Shown here: piece by piece, positions 49,893-57,872 of the stretch
Numbering within the stretch: position 1 is the stretch's first letter
Layout: every line of letters begins with the position of its first letter
Assembly (NCBI GenBank): GCA_016714605.1
Contig: JADKDL010000050.1
Location: 1-64,000, forward strand
Reading direction: 5' to 3'
Origin: Bacteroidales bacterium
Lineage (GTDB): Bacteria; Bacteroidota; Bacteroidia; Bacteroidales; UBA1715
DNA length: 64,000 bases
Translations under genes and position numbers: made by a program
The notes under the pieces: model-generated
The model's input: the letters and a program-made list of their open reading frames with translations, nothing else
What the model was told of the DNA's origin: nothing
Database searches by the model: none

Positions 49893-51506
49893 TTACTTAT
49901 ACAACTCTTCTTTACGAGCTTTTATTTTCTCATCGGCAATATAATCATCATAATCCATTCTCTTATCTATAATTCCATTTGGTGTAAGCTCAATGATTCT
50001 GTTACAAACCGTTTGAATAAACTCATGGTCATGAGATGATAGAAGTACGATACCTTTAAAATTTATCAAAGTATTGTTAAATGCTTGAATAGACTCCAAA
50101 TCAAGGTGATTGGTTGGTGCATCTAGAATCATACAATTGGCATTTTTTAGCATCATACGAGCTATCATGCAACGCATTTTTTCACCACCCGACAAAACAT
50201 CAGCTTTTTTAAATATATCCTCACCTGCAAATAGCATTTTACCTAAAAACCCACGCATGAATGATTCATTAGTATCGCTAGAGAATTGAGCGAGCCAATT
50301 TACCAAAGTAAAATTTTGAGTAAAAAATTCATTATTATCTAATGGCAAATATGCGGTTGTAATGGTAACTCCCCATTCAAATTTGCCCGAATCTTGTTTT
50401 TTATTATTATTTAGAATCTCGAAAAGAGCTGTTGTAGCACGTGGGTCGCGCGACAAGAATGCGACTTTATCATCTTTATCTAAATTAAAATTCACATCCT
50501 TAAAGAGAATTTGACCATCGGAAATGGCGCTAAGATTGGAAACTTCTAGAATATTATTTCCCGGATCTCTTTCTGGGGTGAAAATGATCCCCGGATATTT
50601 TCTAGTAGAAGGCTTTATCTCTTCGAAATTGAGCTTTTCCAACATTTTCTTTCTACTGGTTGTTTGCTTAGATTTAGCAACGTTTGCACTAAATCTGGCA
50701 ATAAATTCAAGTAGTTCTTTTTTCTTTTCTTCGGCTCTTTTATTTTGCTGACTTTGCTGACGAAGTGCCAACTGACTAGACTCATACCAAAACGAATAAT
50801 TTCCTGCAAAGAGCTGAATTTTACCGTAATCAATATCAACAGTATGGGTACAAACAGAGTCTAAGAAATGCCTATCATGAGATACTATAAGTACCGTTTT
50901 TTCGAAATTAGCCAAATAGTTTTGTAACCAAGTTACCGTATCTATATCAAGATCGTTTGTAGGTTCATCCAACAGCAAATTATCAGGATTACCAAATAGT
51001 GCTTGAGCTAACAAAACCCTAACTTTTTCTTTACCTCCAAGCTCTTGCATTGATTTATAATGCAGTTCCTCTCTGATGCCTAATCCACTTAAAAGCATTG
51101 CAGCATTACTTTCTGAATTCCAACCATCCATTTCTGCAAATCTTGTTTCAAGTTCGGCAGCTTTTACACCATCCTCATCAGTAAAATCTGCTTTTGCATA
51201 TAAAGCATCTTTTTGCTGCATAACCTGCCACAATTCTGTATGCCCCATCATTACGGTATGTAAAACCGAAAAAGCATCAAAAGCAAAGTGATCTTGTTTT
51301 AAAACAGACAAACGCTCACCAGACCCAAGCGAAACCGAGCCTCGGGTAGAATCTAGATCGCCCGATATTATGCGTAAAAATGTAGACTTTCCTGCTCCAT
51401 TAGCACCAATAACGCCATAGCAGTTGCCATCAAGAAATTTAACATTAACGTCCTGAAAAAGAACTCGTTTACCAAACTGAATAGCTAAATCTGTAACTGT
51501 AATCAT
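49893..51506 (-). CDS. ABC-F family protein with a degenerate second ATPase domain
   Basis: A 537-residue twin-cassette protein of the YbiT-like ABC-F branch, expected to act on ribosomes. Cassette 1 is canonical: GANGAGKST, a signature variant ELGGKEKVR, LLLDEPTNDLDID and SHDRHFLDS. Cassette 2 keeps the signature LSGGEKMRC. Its Walker A is replaced by FLSRDPRATT, and its Walker B reads LDAPTNHLDLES, with Ala in place of the catalytic Glu. It therefore probably binds but does not hydrolyse ATP at one site. I believe related Bacteroidota proteins share this change, so it looks lineage-typical. The linker between the cassettes is basic, as in other ABC-F proteins. Confidence 0.9.
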   Translation of the reverse strand: MITVTDLAIQFGKRVLFQDVNVKFLDGNCYGVIGANGAGKSTFLRIISGDLDSTRGSVSLGSGERLSVLKQDHFAFDAFSVLHTVMMGHTELWQVMQQKDALYAKADFTDEDGVKAAELETRFAEMDGWNSESNAAMLLSGLGIREELHYKSMQELGGKEKVRVLLAQALFGNPDNLLLDEPTNDLDIDTVTWLQNYLANFEKTVLIVSHDRHFLDSVCTHTVDIDYGKIQLFAGNYSFWYESSQLALRQQSQQNKRAEEKKKELLEFIARFSANVAKSKQTTSRKKMLEKLNFEEIKPSTRKYPGIIFTPERDPGNNILEVSNLSAISDGQILFKDVNFNLDKDDKVAFLSRDPRATTALFEILNNNKKQDSGKFEWGVTITTAYLPLDNNEFFTQNFTLVNWLAQFSSDTNESFMRGFLGKMLFAGEDIFKKADVLSGGEKMRCMIARMMLKNANCMILDAPTNHLDLESIQAFNNTLINFKGIVLLSSHDHEFIQTVCNRIIELTPNGIIDKRMDYDDYIADEKIKARKEELYK

Positions 51507-51711
51507 ATTCTGTATTTTTATTTGAAGCGCAAAAGTACATTATTTTAAGCAACTAAACTTTGTATGAGCTAATAAAAAATATATTTTATCTACAGAATCC
51601 CATTAAAATTTTAAACATAACTACCAGATATAGAAATACCAATACTTTTTTTTTGCACTGAAAATTCAACGTTGAAAAAATAATGCAATTGAAATCAGTC
51701 ACAAAAATTAA
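51507..51711. other. intergenic region upstream of the B12 locus
   Basis: AT-rich sequence between the start of the minus-strand ABC-F gene and the promoter of the cobalamin riboswitch. No gene or structured element is recognised. It should hold the ABC-F promoter. Confidence 0.35.
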
Positions 51712-51741
51712 TTGAAATTATAAAAATTAATAATAAATTTG
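51712..51741 (+). promoter_or_regulatory. promoter of the B12 uptake locus
   Basis: TTG (51712-51714), 19 bases, then TAAATTTG (51734-51741). It matches the Bacteroidota consensus exactly and sits just before the cobalamin riboswitch. Confidence 0.75.
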
Positions 51742-51755
51742 CCGCGCTTTAAGGT

Positions 51756-51931
51756 TCTTTTTGCAACCAATCGTTGTAGAAAGTGAAAAGGGAATTCGGT
51801 GTAAATCCGGAGCTGTTTCCGCAGCTGTAAATCTCATTAAAAAGCTGTACCACAACCAATGCCACTGAGAAAAACAATTCTTGGGAAGGCGGTACAAGCC
51901 GAGATAAGTCAGAAGACCTGCCTGAATGCAA
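51756..51931 (+). ncRNA. cobalamin riboswitch
   Basis: The conserved B12-box architecture is present: GGTGTAAATCCGGAGCTG, CCGCAGCTGTAA, GCCACTGAGAA, CTTGGGAAGGC, AGCCGAGATAAGTCAGAAGACCTGCC, and closing TTGCA/TGCAA ends for the basal helix. It binds adenosyl- or other cobalamin and represses the downstream receptor genes when B12 is plentiful. A short terminator-like hairpin follows just before the receptor start codon. Confidence 0.95.
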
Positions 51932-51943
51932 ACCGAGACATTA

Positions 51944-51969
51944 GAATGATCGGAACAATCATTTTTTAA
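51944..51969 (+). terminator. possible riboswitch expression-platform terminator
   Basis: AATGAT and ATCATT form a six-pair stem with a short loop followed by TTTTT, ending about ten bases before the receptor ATG. The stem is weak, so translational control remains possible. Confidence 0.4.
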
Positions 51970-51979
51970 TTACATTTTA

Positions 51980-53883
51980 ATGAAATATATTTTTTTTTGT
52001 TTATTGTTTATTTTGTTTATTGGGAATAGTATATTCGCCCAAAAAGCACGTTTTACTGATTCAGTACTGCTCAATGAAGTAACAGTTCAAACCTCGCGCC
52101 CTACGCTTTATAGCGATGGCAGCAAAAGAATTGTGCTTGATTCACTACAGTTATCTACCAATAAAACCAGCAATTTGGGCGAATTACTTACAAAATTGGG
52201 ATCAATAAACGTTTCAACGTATGGTACAGCATATTCGGCAAGTTCTGTATCGCTTAGAGGCGCCGGTTCTAATAGAACACTTATAACATGGGCCGGTTTT
52301 CCTCTTAACTCAGCAAGCTTGGGGAGCTGCGATATTTCAACGATTCCTGCTTCCGGATTCAATTCCATAAGTATAAATTATGGTGCAGTAGGTACACTTT
52401 ATGGTAGTGGCTCGTTTGGTGGTGCTGTAGATTTAGAATACAAGCCAAGATACGATACCGTTACAAACCTTAATTACTCTACAAGCTACGGTAGTTTTAA
52501 AACCTTTGGCAACGAAATTTCTTTGAAGACAGGAAATACAAAATTCCAATATTTTCAATCAACTACATACAATAGTTCCGCTTCTAATTACAGATATTAC
52601 GATTATGTAAATGAAATAACCCGAAAACGAGAAAATGCAGAATATAGAAATTTTGGAACCGTTCATTACTTATACTTTAAACCAACAAAAACAATTCAAA
52701 TAGGAATTGGCGCATGGTATGGAATTAAGCATATTAACATTCCTTCAATTGTTGGAAAAACCTCATATATACAAGAACATCAAAAAGACTCAACCCTAAA
52801 AACATTTGCAGATATTAGCTATGTAAAAAACAAACACAGCATTAAATTAAAAACTGCTTATTTTACAGACTTTACCAGATATACTGAAGCAAGTTCTTTA
52901 GAAACAAAACATTCTGAAATATACAACAAACCGCTTTTTCTTGATTTAAACTACCGTTGCCTTATTAATTCGAACATAAAAACTGATATAGGACTTGTAT
53001 ATAATAGAATAAATACATTTGTGACCGGATTTAATGATTCTAAAAAGAAAACAGCTTATCGGCAGTAGTTGCTATAAAGTATTCATTTAGGCAATTGACT
53101 ACAACACTCTCGGGCAGATATGAATTTATTGAGCAAGAAACAAAACCACAAATTGGTATTGGTTCTCAACTTAAACTATTTGATAATAAATTGACATTAC
53201 GAGCACTTTTTGCAAACAAATATCGCCGACCCAGTATCGATGACAAATATTGGCCTATCTGGGGCAATCTTGACCTCGTACCGGAGTATGGATTTACTAT
53301 AGAAAATGGTATAGAATATTCTATATTAAAAATAAATAAAGTAGATTTGAATAATGAATTATCGGTTTTTTATCTGCTTATGAATGATATGATAACGTGG
53401 CTGCCTGCTGATGATGGTGATTGGCATCCGTACAATTTTTCGCAAGGAGTAAATAAAGGTTTGGAGTATAAATTAAATTTTAATTACAACTTCAATTCTA
53501 AGAACAGTTTTAAAAATACTTTCATAATAAATTATACTGATTCAAAAATCACAAAATCTAAAGACAATGACATTTTACAAGCTGGTAATTCGCTTTTTTA
53601 CGTGCCAAAAATAAAAATTGATTTTCAAGTTTTACTCAAACTTAGAAATTTCAACGCTTTTGTAAGCACTTCATATACCGGACAAAGATCATATAGAGTA
53701 AATTATTATTTGGAGCCTTATTTTTTAATTAATACCGGTATGGCTTACGAAATAAAAGCAAAAAAAATAAAAATGGGTATTAGAGCAGAACTTAATAATA
53801 TACTAAAAACGAGCTACGAGCTTTATAGATCATTCCCTATGCCTCTGCGAAATTTCAATATCAACTATTTTATAAACATATAA
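51980..53883 (+). CDS. btuB: BtuB-like TonB-dependent vitamin B12 receptor (one frameshift)
   Basis: An outer-membrane TonB-dependent transporter. The signal peptide ends SIFAQ. The plug (about 25-150) has SVSLRGAGSNRTLITWAGFPLNS and a GAVGTLYGSGSFGGAVDL segment, and a 22-strand-type barrel ends INYFINI. The cobalamin riboswitch immediately upstream and BtuG-like genes downstream define B12 or a corrinoid as the cargo. The frame breaks at the TT pair 53056-53057. One added T joins 51980-53068 to the rest through SAVVAIKYSFRQ, giving about 634 residues. The left breakpoint of the tandem duplication lies inside this gene at about 53118. Confidence 0.92.
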
Positions 53884-53901
53884 ACTAATAAAAATTTATT
53901 C

Positions 53902-54915
53902 ATGAAAAAAAACACAAGCATTTTAGCTTTTGCACTTACAATAAGTATAAGCTTCATTTCATGTGAAAAAGAAAAACCAGATCCCGAAACTAAACAGGCA
54001 GAAAAATGTGCATATATAGTAAATGAAGGCGGTTACAATACTAATACAGGAGAAATTACTCAATATAACAAGCTGACAAAAGAAACAAAAAACGATTACT
54101 TCAACATAGTAAATAGTAAAACATTGGGAGATATAGCTCAATCTATGCATCTTTCATATAAAAATGAATTAGGATTTATAGTGGTAAATAATTCTCAAAA
54201 AATTGAAATAGTAAACCTTAAAGATTTCAAATCGGTAGGAAAAATTACCGGATTGAGTTATCCCAGATATTGTATAACAGCCGATAATGACACAACCAGG
54301 CTGTTTATTACAAACGGAAATGGAATAACTAACAATTATGTTTACATTGCCGACATCAAATCAAAAACCTTAACAGACTCAATAAAAGTAGGAAAAGGAC
54401 CAGAACGATTAATGAAATTGAATGATAAACTATTTGTATTAAATTCAGGAGCATACGAAAAGGATAGCACTATTTCTATTATTAATATAAATAATAAAAC
54501 CGTAGATACTACTATAACGGTAAAAGATAGACCAATTGACATGGGTAAAGGTTCTGCTTGGAGCGATTTATGGGTTTTCTGCAAAGGAAACACAGATTAT
54601 GACAGCAACAATAAACCTATTAATAAAACTAATTCATTTTTGGTTCTTGTAGATCATTTAGAAGATAGTGTAATAAAAAAGGTGGATTTAGGTTTTCAAA
54701 TTGATTGCAATGGAAGCAATGTAATGGCAATGAATATTTATGGCCAAATAATTTATTTCATAAATAATGGAATCTGTAAATATGATATACTCGCAGATAA
54801 AATAGAAACAAATTTTATTGAAGGTAATTTTTATGGAATAGACGTTGACCCTGAAACTGGCTATATTTGGGCTTCGGAGCCGGCAAGTGTAGGAAATGGG
54901 AAAATGCATATATAA
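53902..54915 (+). CDS. btuG: BtuG-like surface lipoprotein, copy 1 (C-terminally truncated)
   Basis: A 337-residue lipoprotein (lipobox SFISC) folding as a seven-bladed YncE-like propeller. AYIVNEGG, LGDIAQSM, GFIVVNNSQKIEIVNL, VGKITGLSYPRY and NFYGIDVDPETGY closely parallel Bacteroides BtuG, which caps BtuB and captures B12 with very high affinity. The chain stops at GNGKMHI. Copy 2 continues with IFKPDGTKVESFETGQYPTQTVFY, and a degraded version of those codons is visible after this stop (54910-54960). The last strand closing the propeller is thus missing, through a short deletion plus frameshift. It starts 18 bases after btuB. Confidence 0.88.
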   Translation: MKKNTSILAFALTISISFISCEKEKPDPETKQAEKCAYIVNEGGYNTNTGEITQYNKLTKETKNDYFNIVNSKTLGDIAQSMHLSYKNELGFIVVNNSQKIEIVNLKDFKSVGKITGLSYPRYCITADNDTTRLFITNGNGITNNYVYIADIKSKTLTDSIKVGKGPERLMKLNDKLFVLNSGAYEKDSTISIININNKTVDTTITVKDRPIDMGKGSAWSDLWVFCKGNTDYDSNNKPINKTNSFLVLVDHLEDSVIKKVDLGFQIDCNGSNVMAMNIYGQIIYFINNGICKYDILADKIETNFIEGNFYGIDVDPETGYIWASEPASVGNGKMHI

Positions 54916-55068
54916 ACCCGAGGAACGGACAATATCCAACACAAACATTATTTAATAGAAACAACAAGCGGTTTAGATTATTATTAGTACTTTGTTAATA
55001 AATACCAGAATTTTGTTAATGTATTAATAAGATTCCTGATATTTTTGTTTAATAAAGTTGCAACGAAT
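54916..55068 (+). other. degraded btuG 3' end and imperfect terminator copy
   Basis: The CAATATCCAACACAAACA stretch (54929-54946) equals the 3' end of btuG copy 2. After it, 54990-55068 resembles the terminator and tail that follow copy 2, but the inverted repeat is imperfect. The block ends TTGCAACGAA exactly as copy 2's does, marking the duplication junction. Confidence 0.7.
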
Positions 55069-55603
55069 ATGAATTTATTGAGCAAAAAACAAAACCACTA
55101 TTAGGGATTGGAACACAACTCAAATTATTTGATAATAAATTGAATTCGAGACTTAGGCAACAAAATATATGAAAGTTTTGATATCTGAGGCAAATTGACC
55201 CAACAGAAATGGCATAGAATATTCATAAAGTAGATTTGAATAATGAATTACAGTTTTTTATCTGCTTATGAATGAATGATAACGTGGCTGCGGCTGAGAG
55301 GCAAATTGGCACCGTGGTTGATAAAGTTTGGAATATAAATTAAATTTTAATTACAACTCAGTTTAGAAATACTTAATAAATTATACTGATCAAACACAAA
55401 ACAAAAGACGACATTCTAGGTAATTCGCTTCAAACTTAGAAATTTCAACAAGCAGACAAAGAAAAGAGAAATTTTATTTTTAATTAACAGGCTTACGAAA
55501 AAAAAATAAAGGAGAAAACAATCAATATTCTAAAAAACGAACTTTATAGATCATTCCCAATGTCTCTGGAAATTTCAATATAAACTATTTTATAAACACA
55601 TAA
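55069..55603 (+). pseudogene. decayed 3' fragment of a btuB-like receptor gene
   Basis: From TATGAATTTATTGAGCAA onward this aligns with the last 765 bases of btuB (53119-53883) but is about 230 bases shorter, with many small deletions and stops. Near the start it differs from btuB by codon-type substitutions (PLLGIGTQLKLF versus PQIGIGSQLKLF), so it diverged while coding before decaying. It ends at the same relative stop codon, 18 bases before btuG copy 2. Confidence 0.8.
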
Positions 55604-55621
55604 ACTAATAAAAAATTATTC

Positions 55622-56722
55622 ATGAAAAAAAACACAAGCATTTTGGCTTTTGCACTTACAGTAAGTATAAGCTTCATTTCATGTGAAAAAGAAAAACCAG
55701 ATCCGGAAACTAAACGGCCAGAAAAATGTGCTTATATTGTAAATGAAGGCGGTTTTAATACCAATACAGCAGAAATTACTCAGTACAACAAGCAAACAAA
55801 AGAAGCAAAAAACGATTACTTCAACTTGGTAAATAGTAAAACATTAGGAGATATTGCTCAATCTATGCATTTATCCCACGCAAAAGAATTAGGTTTTATT
55901 GTAGTGAATAATTCTCAAAAAATTGAAATAGTAAATCTAAATGATTTCAAATCGGTAGGAAAAATTACCGGATTGAGTTATCCCAGATATTGTATGACAG
56001 CCGATAATGACACAACCAGGCTGTTTATTACAAACGGAAATGGAGTTGCTAACAATTATGTTTACATTGCCGACATCAGAACAAGAACTTTAACAGACTC
56101 TATAAAAGTTGGAAAAGGACCGGAACGATTAATAAAATTGGATGATAAACTATTTGTATTAAATTCAGGTGGATACGATAACGATAGCACTATTTCAGTT
56201 ATTGATTTTTATAATGAAAAGGTAATATCTACTATTACTGTAAAAGATAAACCAATAGATATATGTAAAGGTTTCAGTTATAGTTTTTGGGTTTTTTGCA
56301 AAGGGAAAACAGAATATGATGAGAATTGGAATCCAATAAATAAAACTAATTCATTTTTGGTACAAGTAGATTATTTCGGTAATTATGTAATAGGATCAGT
56401 AGATCTAGGTTTTCAGATAGATTGCAATGGAAGCAACGTAATGGCTTCTAATGAAAATGGCATAGTATATTTTATTCATAAAGGAATCTGTAAATATGAT
56501 TTTTTTAACGAAACAATTGATACAAATTTTATTGCTGGTAATTTTTATGGAATAGACATTGACCCTGAAACTGGCTATATTTGGGCTTCAGAAACGGCAA
56601 GCGCCGGGAATGGAAAAATGCACATATTTAAACCCGATGGAACAAAAGTAGAAAGTTTTGAAACAGGACAATATCCAACACAAACAGTATTTTATATTAA
56701 AGAATCAGAAGATATAGAATAA
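55622..56722 (+). CDS. btuG: BtuG-like surface lipoprotein, copy 2 (full length)
   Basis: A 366-residue paralogue of the lipoprotein at 53902, with the same start and lipobox (SFISC) and about 80 percent identity by eye. It keeps the whole propeller, ending SFETGQYPTQTVFYIKE. Differences concentrate in two loops (around residues 205-225 and 235-260), which could affect ligand preference. By analogy with Bacteroides BtuG it would sit on BtuB's outer face and pass cobamide to it. It lacks an intact adjacent receptor of its own, so it either uses the upstream BtuB or competes with copy 1. A strong terminator follows. Confidence 0.9.
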   Translation: MKKNTSILAFALTVSISFISCEKEKPDPETKRPEKCAYIVNEGGFNTNTAEITQYNKQTKEAKNDYFNLVNSKTLGDIAQSMHLSHAKELGFIVVNNSQKIEIVNLNDFKSVGKITGLSYPRYCMTADNDTTRLFITNGNGVANNYVYIADIRTRTLTDSIKVGKGPERLIKLDDKLFVLNSGGYDNDSTISVIDFYNEKVISTITVKDKPIDICKGFSYSFWVFCKGKTEYDENWNPINKTNSFLVQVDYFGNYVIGSVDLGFQIDCNGSNVMASNENGIVYFIHKGICKYDFFNETIDTNFIAGNFYGIDIDPETGYIWASETASAGNGKMHIFKPDGTKVESFETGQYPTQTVFYIKESEDIE

Positions 56723-56741
56723 TTATTTTCATTTTGTTAAT

Positions 56742-56790
56742 AAATATCAGGGGTTTTGTTAAGATTTTAACAAAATTCCTGATATTTTTG
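56742..56790 (+). terminator. strong intrinsic terminator after btuG copy 2
   Basis: AAATATCAGG and TTTTGTTAA (56742-56762) pair with TTAACAAAA and CCTGATATTT (56767-56787), 19 bp with a two-base internal loop, then a T-rich tail. A degraded copy follows btuG copy 1. Confidence 0.85.
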
Positions 56791-56967
56791 TTTAATAAAG
56801 TTGCAACGAAATTGAAGTATTGTTGTTTTGTATATGAAATGAAAAATAAAACAACAATAAAAAATAAAAAAAAGGAGTCAGTAGGCTGATATTTCCGAGA
56901 AAAGATAACCAGTCTTAAAATAATGCCTATTGTAATTCGTTAGCTCACTATTAAACCGAACATAATT

Positions 56968-57798
56968 ATGAAGTATCTTATCATCTTAACCCTTATTACC
57001 TTATCCATAGGTTTTGTTTCCTGCCAGAAACATGTAGCATCCTCAGGAAATCAGCTCGATAGTACAAATCTGGCAAACGCCCTTCTGCAATGTGACCCGG
57101 TCGCTTTAGAAAAAGAAATTAAAAAATTAAGTTTCGACTTAGTTCCATTTCCATCAGACTCAAACCCTAGCGGACAATCTGAAAACATTGCAATTCTCTT
57201 AGAAAGAATTACAAAGTGTAAAAATATTATAAGTGTAGAAATACAGTGTTTTGCCTGTCTAAAAACCTATCCACCTCAAACAGAAATACTGGTAAGTATA
57301 GACTCTGCCGGACACATGGAACAAAGAATTCTTGATATTGCTACCCCAAAAGACAATATCTTATCATTTGCTAATGTTCATAAAGCCAATTTCACTTCTG
57401 GTTCAATGACAATATTTAACAAATATTATGTAGGATGTTTTAAAACCAAGAAGGAGACCGAAGCAAAAAAATCACGTCTGGTCGAAAAAAGAATTGATAC
57501 AATATATTATGAATTTGAGAATGATATAATGAATCTGCATGTCAACATGAATTATAACTGCTGCGGAGCGCCAATAGACTCAGTTGTGATTGGCCAAAAA
57601 GGTTTTGAAGTATATATACAAGACACCTGCACCGTAAACTGCGTATGCCGCTGCTCATGCAACTATTCTTTTAACTATGGGTTATGTAATATCACAAATA
57701 AAAGAGATTCTATCATAGTTTATTTAAAAGAATATAATGCGAAAGAATATCATGTTTGGAATAAGATAGAATATGATGTGAATATGAATTGGGAGTAA
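56968..57798 (+). CDS. cysteine-rich lipoprotein of unknown function
   Basis: A 276-residue predicted lipoprotein with lipobox FVSC (Cys19). The middle has paired cysteines (ALLQC, RITKCKN, IQCFACLK). The C-terminal third is markedly Cys-rich (NYNCCGAPIDSVVIG, DTCTVNCVCRCSCNYSFNYG, LCNI), with the CxCxC spacing expected of disulfides or metal binding. I do not recognise a named family. It follows btuG copy 2 by 245 bases beyond a terminator, so its link to B12 uptake is positional only. The gene faces another TonB receptor across a terminator. Confidence 0.65.
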   Translation: MKYLIILTLITLSIGFVSCQKHVASSGNQLDSTNLANALLQCDPVALEKEIKKLSFDLVPFPSDSNPSGQSENIAILLERITKCKNIISVEIQCFACLKTYPPQTEILVSIDSAGHMEQRILDIATPKDNILSFANVHKANFTSGSMTIFNKYYVGCFKTKKETEAKKSRLVEKRIDTIYYEFENDIMNLHVNMNYNCCGAPIDSVVIGQKGFEVYIQDTCTVNCVCRCSCNYSFNYGLCNITNKRDSIIVYLKEYNAKEYHVWNKIEYDVNMNWE

Positions 57799-57806
57799 TG
57801 ATAATA

Positions 57807-57850
57807 CAAAAAAAAGAGGCTCTGTTTAAAAACAAAGCCCCTTTTTTTTG
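57807..57850. terminator. bidirectional intrinsic terminator
   Basis: An inverted repeat centred on GGCTCTGTTT and AACAAAGCC, flanked by A-rich and T-rich runs, lies between the converging cysteine-rich lipoprotein and TonB receptor genes. Confidence 0.75.
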
Positions 57851-57872
57851 TGATAAAATTTATGTGATAAGC

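Larger units (their letters stand above)
53117..56811 (+). repeat. tandem duplication, btuB tail plus btuG (two units)
   Basis: Unit 1 runs from inside btuB (about 53118) to TTGCAACGAA (about 55068), close to 1.95 kb. Unit 2 runs from there to the next TTGCAACGAA (56801-56810), close to 1.74 kb. Both carry the receptor tail, an 18-base spacer, btuG and a terminator region. Unit 2's receptor part and unit 1's btuG end have both lost sequence. Confidence 0.85.
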
